Shown: piece by piece, positions 6,422 through 9,955 of the stretch
How positions within the stretch are numbered: the stretch's first letter is position 1
How the letters are laid out: each line of letters opens with the position of its first letter
From: an uncultured Mycoplasmatota bacterium
Lineage (GTDB): Bacteria; Bacillota_I; Bacilli_A; RF39; UBA660
Assembly: GCA_900546715.1 (NCBI GenBank)
Contig: UREA01000038.1
Location: 1 to 9,955 of the forward strand
Length of the DNA stretch: 9,955 bases
Direction of reading: 5' to 3'
The notes under the pieces: generated by a model
Database searches by the model: none
Told to the model about the DNA's origin: nothing
Seen by the model: the letters and a program-made list of their open reading frames with translations, nothing else
Made by a program: the position numbers and the translations under genes

Positions 6422-8803
6422 CTACTTCAATTTGTAATAAGTAATTGTTACTGAATATTTCCAGTAATCATACTCTACTTGACAATCATAATAACATCTT
6501 CCACTAGACAATCTTTCACCATAATCACAGCCATAACATGTTCTATAAGATAAACTATCATTACCACTACAATAATAATCAGTAATTGTTCTACAACTTG
6601 GTGGATAATCATCAAAATAGCATGTTGCATAACAGTGACCAGTTTGCTGTACTTTTGAACCAGTACATGATTGACCATCTCTTAAAGTAAATGTACAACC
6701 ATAAGCATCATTTGTTCGATAATAGCCGGGAGCACATGGAGTACTAGCACCAGGATCGCTACATCCATTGGTAACTCCGTTATTACAAAAACAAGTCATT
6801 GTACTATTATTTCCTGTTAATGTATATGAAGCACCACGACTACCAACACATCGTCCTCCTGATAAACGGTCACCCCGATCACATTCACAATCTTCATATG
6901 AATCGACATGAGCTGGATAGGAATCAGCAGTTCTATTACAGGTTGAATCTCTCAAACCTGTGTATGTATTTCCACCTGTAACAGTAAAATTAACATTATG
7001 GTTGGATAAGCTCTTTGATGAAACTCTACCGCCACCACTAGATATAGTTACACTATCTAGGTATACAGCTTCACTAATATATTCACTTTTACTAATTGTA
7101 CTACTTATTTCACTACGAATATTAGAAACTGTTTTGCTTCTAGTAGTTCTTTCCACTACATCACTCACTTTAAATGTTGTATAGTTTGTATTTCCAGCTT
7201 TATCTCTTATCCATAAATAATAAGTAGCATTCTCATTTACAGTGTATGTTGTTGTATATGTATCATCTTCTTCGGTATCTATTGCAATCCAGTCTTGAGG
7301 TGTACTTGATGATGTTGTTATTTGATATCCATTTAACCCTGATGTTTTTGATGCTGTATCACCAGTTTTAGTATCAGCAACATCATTTACAGATATATCT
7401 AAAACAAAACTAAATGCATATTTTGATTGACCAGATATATAATCTGATTCTCTTTGATTTATTGTTAATTTACCAGTTGGTTTAATTGTATCAATATTAG
7501 AAACTGTATAATTTGCACAACCATGATTACCTAAATCATCTTTAGCACAAAAATAATATGTTCCATTTTGAGTTACTTCTTTTTGTTCACTTATTTGAGA
7601 AGTTGTTTTCGCTATACTATGTGGTAATGTTTCATCCTTGCTATCACTATTTGCAAAACCATAGGAAACTATTCCTGATTGACTATCATAAGTGGTTCCT
7701 GTTAGAGTTACTTTATTTATCCAGTTAATATTGCCATCTTCATCGATATTTGTAGGATTTCCAATTAAATCGATATGACTAATACTTCCATCTACATTGG
7801 TTATTTCAAATGCATCACTAATATTTGATACATTTCCAACATTATCTATGACACATGCCCGATATGTTCCCATTTCCACAATATCTTCAGTAAATGTTTC
7901 TCCAGTTACAGGATCGTAATCTTCTTTATTTTCACTACATTCAGTTAAATCTTTACCAACATATATACCATATAATCCTGAACCATTACCATCGGTTGCA
8001 GTAATTGTAACTGTTTTCTTGGTTGTCCACTCTGTACTATCTGGTACTTCTATTCCAATTATCCTTGGTGCTTCTCTATCTATTTTTATGGTAGCATTAG
8101 CACTTGTTTCTAAATTATTCCCTTCTTCTTGCCATCTTACTGTTACTGTATATGGAATTTGACTTGCTACTCCAACTGGCACATCAGTTTGGGTAGTGGA
8201 ATCAGTTGTAGTTGTTCCATAATTACTACGCCATTCGTATGTTGCTCCTTCTTTATTTAAAATTTCATTTCCTTCTAAAACTGCTAAATAGACATTGTTT
8301 TTAAACCAAGTATTATCATCTAACAACTTAAAGCCAACTTTATCATTTATACCTTCTAAGTTGTTATTTTCTTCACTAATTTCTTGAATTCCAATGGATG
8401 CTATTGCTTCTTTTTCATAAGAACTACATGTACCATCATCATCACGTCCTAATAAATTATCATCATTTATTTCTAGTAATGATGTAAATTCACCATCTTC
8501 ATATGTACTTCTTACTAAATAACAATTTAAACTACTATTATCTACCGGACTATAAATATCAGTTTCATCATCTGGTTCTACATAACCATTTAGTATTAAA
8601 TCTTCTACACTTACTACTGTGATATTCGTATCATTTGCATAATTTTCCGCTTGAGCTTCTATATATGATATTGTATTTTCTAATTCTTGATTTAATACAT
8701 CATGCCTTACTCTTGTATAGATTGCAAAAGATATTCCAATAATTATAGCTAGTATTGCTATTACTCCAAGTAACTCTACTAAAGTAAAACCTTTTTTGTT
8801 CAT
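6422..8803 (-). CDS. Giant type IV prepilin-like surface protein (prepilin B)
   Basis: A 793-aa protein with the same plan as prepilin A: MNKKG/FTLVE signal, hydrophobic helix to about residue 29, pilin-like module with C94 and C126, about four Ig-like domains with D-x-x-G-N ends, the SGGGRVSS segment, a Cys-rich tail (622-774, 18 Cys) and a terminal beta-strand-like stretch ending YYKLK. Codons 40-500 are identical to prepilin A at DNA level. Codons 1-39 differ at about a dozen bases with only one amino-acid change (H34 for N34). From residue 504 on the two drift apart and the tails have different Cys spacing. AAGGTG (8811-8816) precedes the ATG. Its promoter lies directly behind the stop of the OB-fold gene. 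It is the first gene of a unit with the 186-aa partner. Confidence 0.9.
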   Translation of the reverse strand: MNKKGFTLVELLGVIAILAIIIGISFAIYTRVRHDVLNQELENTISYIEAQAENYANDTNITVVSVEDLILNGYVEPDDETDIYSPVDNSSLNCYLVRSTYEDGEFTSLLEINDDNLLGRDDDGTCSSYEKEAIASIGIQEISEENNNLEGINDKVGFKLLDDNTWFKNNVYLAVLEGNEILNKEGATYEWRSNYGTTTTDSTTQTDVPVGVASQIPYTVTVRWQEEGNNLETSANATIKIDREAPRIIGIEVPDSTEWTTKKTVTITATDGNGSGLYGIYVGKDLTECSENKEDYDPVTGETFTEDIVEMGTYRACVIDNVGNVSNISDAFEITNVDGSISHIDLIGNPTNIDEDGNINWINKVTLTGTTYDSQSGIVSYGFANSDSKDETLPHSIAKTTSQISEQKEVTQNGTYYFCAKDDLGNHGCANYTVSNIDTIKPTGKLTINQRESDYISGQSKYAFSFVLDISVNDVADTKTGDTASKTSGLNGYQITTSSSTPQDWIAIDTEEDDTYTTTYTVNENATYYLWIRDKAGNTNYTTFKVSDVVERTTRSKTVSNIRSEISSTISKSEYISEAVYLDSVTISSGGGRVSSKSLSNHNVNFTVTGGNTYTGLRDSTCNRTADSYPAHVDSYEDCECDRGDRLSGGRCVGSRGASYTLTGNNSTMTCFCNNGVTNGCSDPGASTPCAPGYYRTNDAYGCTFTLRDGQSCTGSKVQQTGHCYATCYFDDYPPSCRTITDYYCSGNDSLSYRTCYGCDYGERLSSGRCYYDCQVEYDYWKYSVTITYYKLK
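6482..6940 (-). other. Variable Cys-rich tail of prepilin B
   Basis: Residues 622-774 with 18 Cys. It contains three C-x10-C units (C641-C652, C745-C756, C759-C770), the first being CDRGDRLSGGRC with an RGD at 643-645. The RGD-bearing unit is at the front of this tail but near the end of the tail of prepilin A. Confidence 0.75.
7015..7069 (-). repeat. 55-bp identical island shared with 3988-4042 (copy B)
   Basis: Exact match to the island in prepilin A at an offset of 3027, six more than the main repeat, because a net two codons are missing from prepilin B between the two blocks. Confidence 0.85.
7302..8686 (-). repeat. 1385-bp perfect direct repeat, copy B
   Basis: Second copy of the identical block (see 4281-5665). 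The first mismatches on either side are at 7301 and 8687. Confidence 0.95.
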
Positions 8804-8827
8804 ACATCATCACCTTATTCTAAAACA

Positions 8828-8855
8828 ATTATATCAAATTTAATTAAAATGTAAA
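8828..8855 (-). promoter_or_regulatory. SigA-type promoter of prepilin B unit
   Basis: -35 TTTACA (8850-8855), a 16-nt spacer, -10 TATAAT (8828-8833). The -35 box begins 2 nt after the TAG stop of the upstream gene. No terminator is seen between them, so read-through from the upstream gene is possible in addition to this promoter. Confidence 0.8.
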
Positions 8856-8857
8856 TA

Positions 8858-9883
8858 CTAATTACATAAATCAATATTTAAATCATAATTTTTATTTGCT
8901 AATATAATTTTTTCGTTTTCACACACTAATGCATTAAAATCATTTAAGTCGTATTTTTTAGCTACCGTGACAAGTTCATCATTTCTAAGAATTTCTCCAC
9001 CAGTATCATTAACAATATCTTCTATACTGATTCTGCCATCTGTTATTAAATAACTTAATTCATAAATAGCATCCGGAGCATAACTAATATGAAAAGAACT
9101 AATACCATATAAATAATAATTACCAGTTAAATTGACTAAATCAGTACTATCATTTTCTTCTATTTCATAATCGTATTCATTGTAAATATCACTAGAAATT
9201 GTATAGGCATCTTCCAAAAAAATAGTACCATTTTCATATCCAGCGACTCTACCAACAACACTAACATAATCATAAATGCGAAATCCACTTAAATCTTCAT
9301 CTAAAGAGATGCTAACTTTATAATCTTGACTAAAATTAACATAGCCATTTAATGAATCATCTACTAATGTATAAGCATTTAACTCCATATTATCTCTGCC
9401 ACTAATTTTACTAACTTTACCACTAATCTTAACAAATTTATTTTTATTTTCTTGATAACTTTCTAATGGATTAATTAAAAATGTATTAATGTCTATTTCT
9501 TCTAATGAATCTACTGAGCAAGCATATCTTTTTTCATAACCATAATCAAGCACTAGTTCATTTTCACAATTGTATATGCGATAAAAAAAACTATTATATG
9601 TGCTAATTTTATCATTGCTTTTTAATTCATAAATATAGATTGGTATTTTAGATAATTCCACATATAAAAGGACATCCAAGGAATAAGTTAGAACAATTAG
9701 AATTAAAGGGACTATTATAATTAAATATATATTTTTGTTTTCTTTAAATATTAAGCTTATGGTAATTAATACTATGCCTAAAAGAACGCTTATTAACCTG
9801 ATAATGTTATAAGTATTAAAGAAAAATGGTATTATTATAAAAAACGTTCCGATAATAATAAATATAATTGCTTTTTTATTCAT
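8858..9883 (-). CDS. Membrane protein with three N-terminal helices and an OB-fold-like domain
   Basis: A 341-aa protein from MNKKA. Hydrophobic helices lie at about 5-22, 27-46 and 52-74. Residues 149-228 read as an OB-fold like the tRNA_anti-like family seen in bacterial surface or lipoproteins: K-hydrophobic-SGKVSKI, a central strand pair, then DYVSVVGRVAGY and an acidic strand (inference from pattern). Four Cys (106, 122, 321, 340) lie in the outer part, and the two around YNCENEL and YACS look like a disulfide pair. The start is uncertain. AAAGGA (9896-9901) is 12 nt from this ATG; in-frame ATGs at 9895 and 9922 have no well-spaced site. It is on the same strand as the prepilin units but has no visible link to them beyond position. 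The stop is TAG (8858-8860). Confidence 0.82.
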   Translation of the reverse strand: MNKKAIIFIIIGTFFIIIPFFFNTYNIIRLISVLLGIVLITISLIFKENKNIYLIIIVPLILIVLTYSLDVLLYVELSKIPIYIYELKSNDKISTYNSFFYRIYNCENELVLDYGYEKRYACSVDSLEEIDINTFLINPLESYQENKNKFVKISGKVSKISGRDNMELNAYTLVDDSLNGYVNFSQDYKVSISLDEDLSGFRIYDYVSVVGRVAGYENGTIFLEDAYTISSDIYNEYDYEIEENDSTDLVNLTGNYYLYGISSFHISYAPDAIYELSYLITDGRISIEDIVNDTGGEILRNDELVTVAKKYDLNDFNALVCENEKIILANKNYDLNIDLCN

Positions 9884-9907
9884 ATTAAGTACCATTCCTT
9901 TCTCTTC

Positions 9908-9942
9908 GTTCAAGTCACACATAGAAATGAAAAACCTTGAAC
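9908..9942. other. 7-bp inverted repeat upstream of the OB-fold gene
   Basis: GTTCAAG (9908-9914) and CTTGAAC (9936-9942) are separated by 21 nt and lie 25-59 bases before the preferred start of the OB-fold gene. On the + strand it is followed by a T-run. It could be an operator or a weak hairpin. The promoter of the gene is probably beyond the window edge. Confidence 0.3.
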
Positions 9943-9955
9943 TTTTTTAATATTT

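Noticed and set aside
6475..7184. Open frames on either strand within the tail of prepilin B
   Set aside because: Shadow frames of a Cys/Tyr-rich coding region without initiation signals.
4281..8686. Mobile element as the cause of the long direct repeat
   Set aside because: The repeat is entirely coding, carries no transposase, no terminal inverted repeats and no target duplication; it is an in-frame part of two homologous genes.
3410..8803. Diversity-generating retroelement behind the variable tails
   Set aside because: No reverse transcriptase or template repeat in the window, and the tails differ by insertions, deletions and Cys spacing rather than by adenine-directed substitutions.
839..8803. 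Sortase-anchored pili
   Set aside because: No LPxTG-like signal, C-terminal membrane helix or sortase gene; the N-terminal signal is of prepilin type.
9884..9922. Longer start of the OB-fold gene at 9922 or 9895
   Set aside because: 9895 has AAAGGA directly against the ATG with no spacing, and 9922 lacks a proper site; the hydrophilic extension before MNKK is not typical. Not excluded, only less likely.

Overview
This is an AT-rich window in which every supportable gene lies on the minus strand. Genes are closely packed and Shine-Dalgarno sites are of AGGAGG/AAGGTG type. TAA, TAG and TGA are all used as stops and Trp is encoded by TGG, so this is the ordinary bacterial code and not the Mycoplasma code. 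Low GC, Bacillus-like promoters and Gram-positive-style prepilins suggest a low-GC Firmicute, possibly one of the uncultured gut Bacilli near Erysipelotrichales/RF39. That placement is inference from style, not from a marker gene.

In the direction of transcription (right to left) the window holds seven genes. First comes a membrane protein with an OB-fold-like domain (8858-9883). Then come three tandem units, each starting with a very large type IV prepilin-like protein (643-793 aa) and ending with a single-pass membrane partner. Unit 1 is prepilin B (6422-8803) plus a 186-aa partner (5854-6414). Unit 2 is prepilin A (3410-5782) plus a 183-aa partner of the same family (2842-3393). Unit 3 is prepilin C (839-2770) plus an unrelated 240-aa partner (120-842). 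Each unit has its own near-consensus promoter (TTTACA, 16-17 nt, TATAAT) and ends in an intrinsic terminator. At the two internal junctions the partner's stop codon, the terminator and the next -35 box are packed within about 40 bp.

The prepilins share a KKG/FTLVE class III signal, a hydrophobic N-terminal helix, a pilin-like module with two Cys, several Ig-like beta domains ending in D-x-x-G-N motifs, and a variable Cys-rich tail. Prepilins A and B are identical at every base over 1385 bp (4281-5665 = 7302-8686), while their signal sequences, tails and partner genes have clearly diverged. This is the mark of recent gene conversion or recombination and is the strongest signal in the window.

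My reading, as inference, is a surface-display locus: giant pilin-like stalks with a constant membrane end and a changeable disulfide-rich tip, each with a co-transcribed envelope partner. No prepilin peptidase, assembly ATPase, PilC-like protein or sortase is encoded here, so any assembly machinery must be elsewhere. The first ~95 bases hold no gene, only two short inverted repeats.
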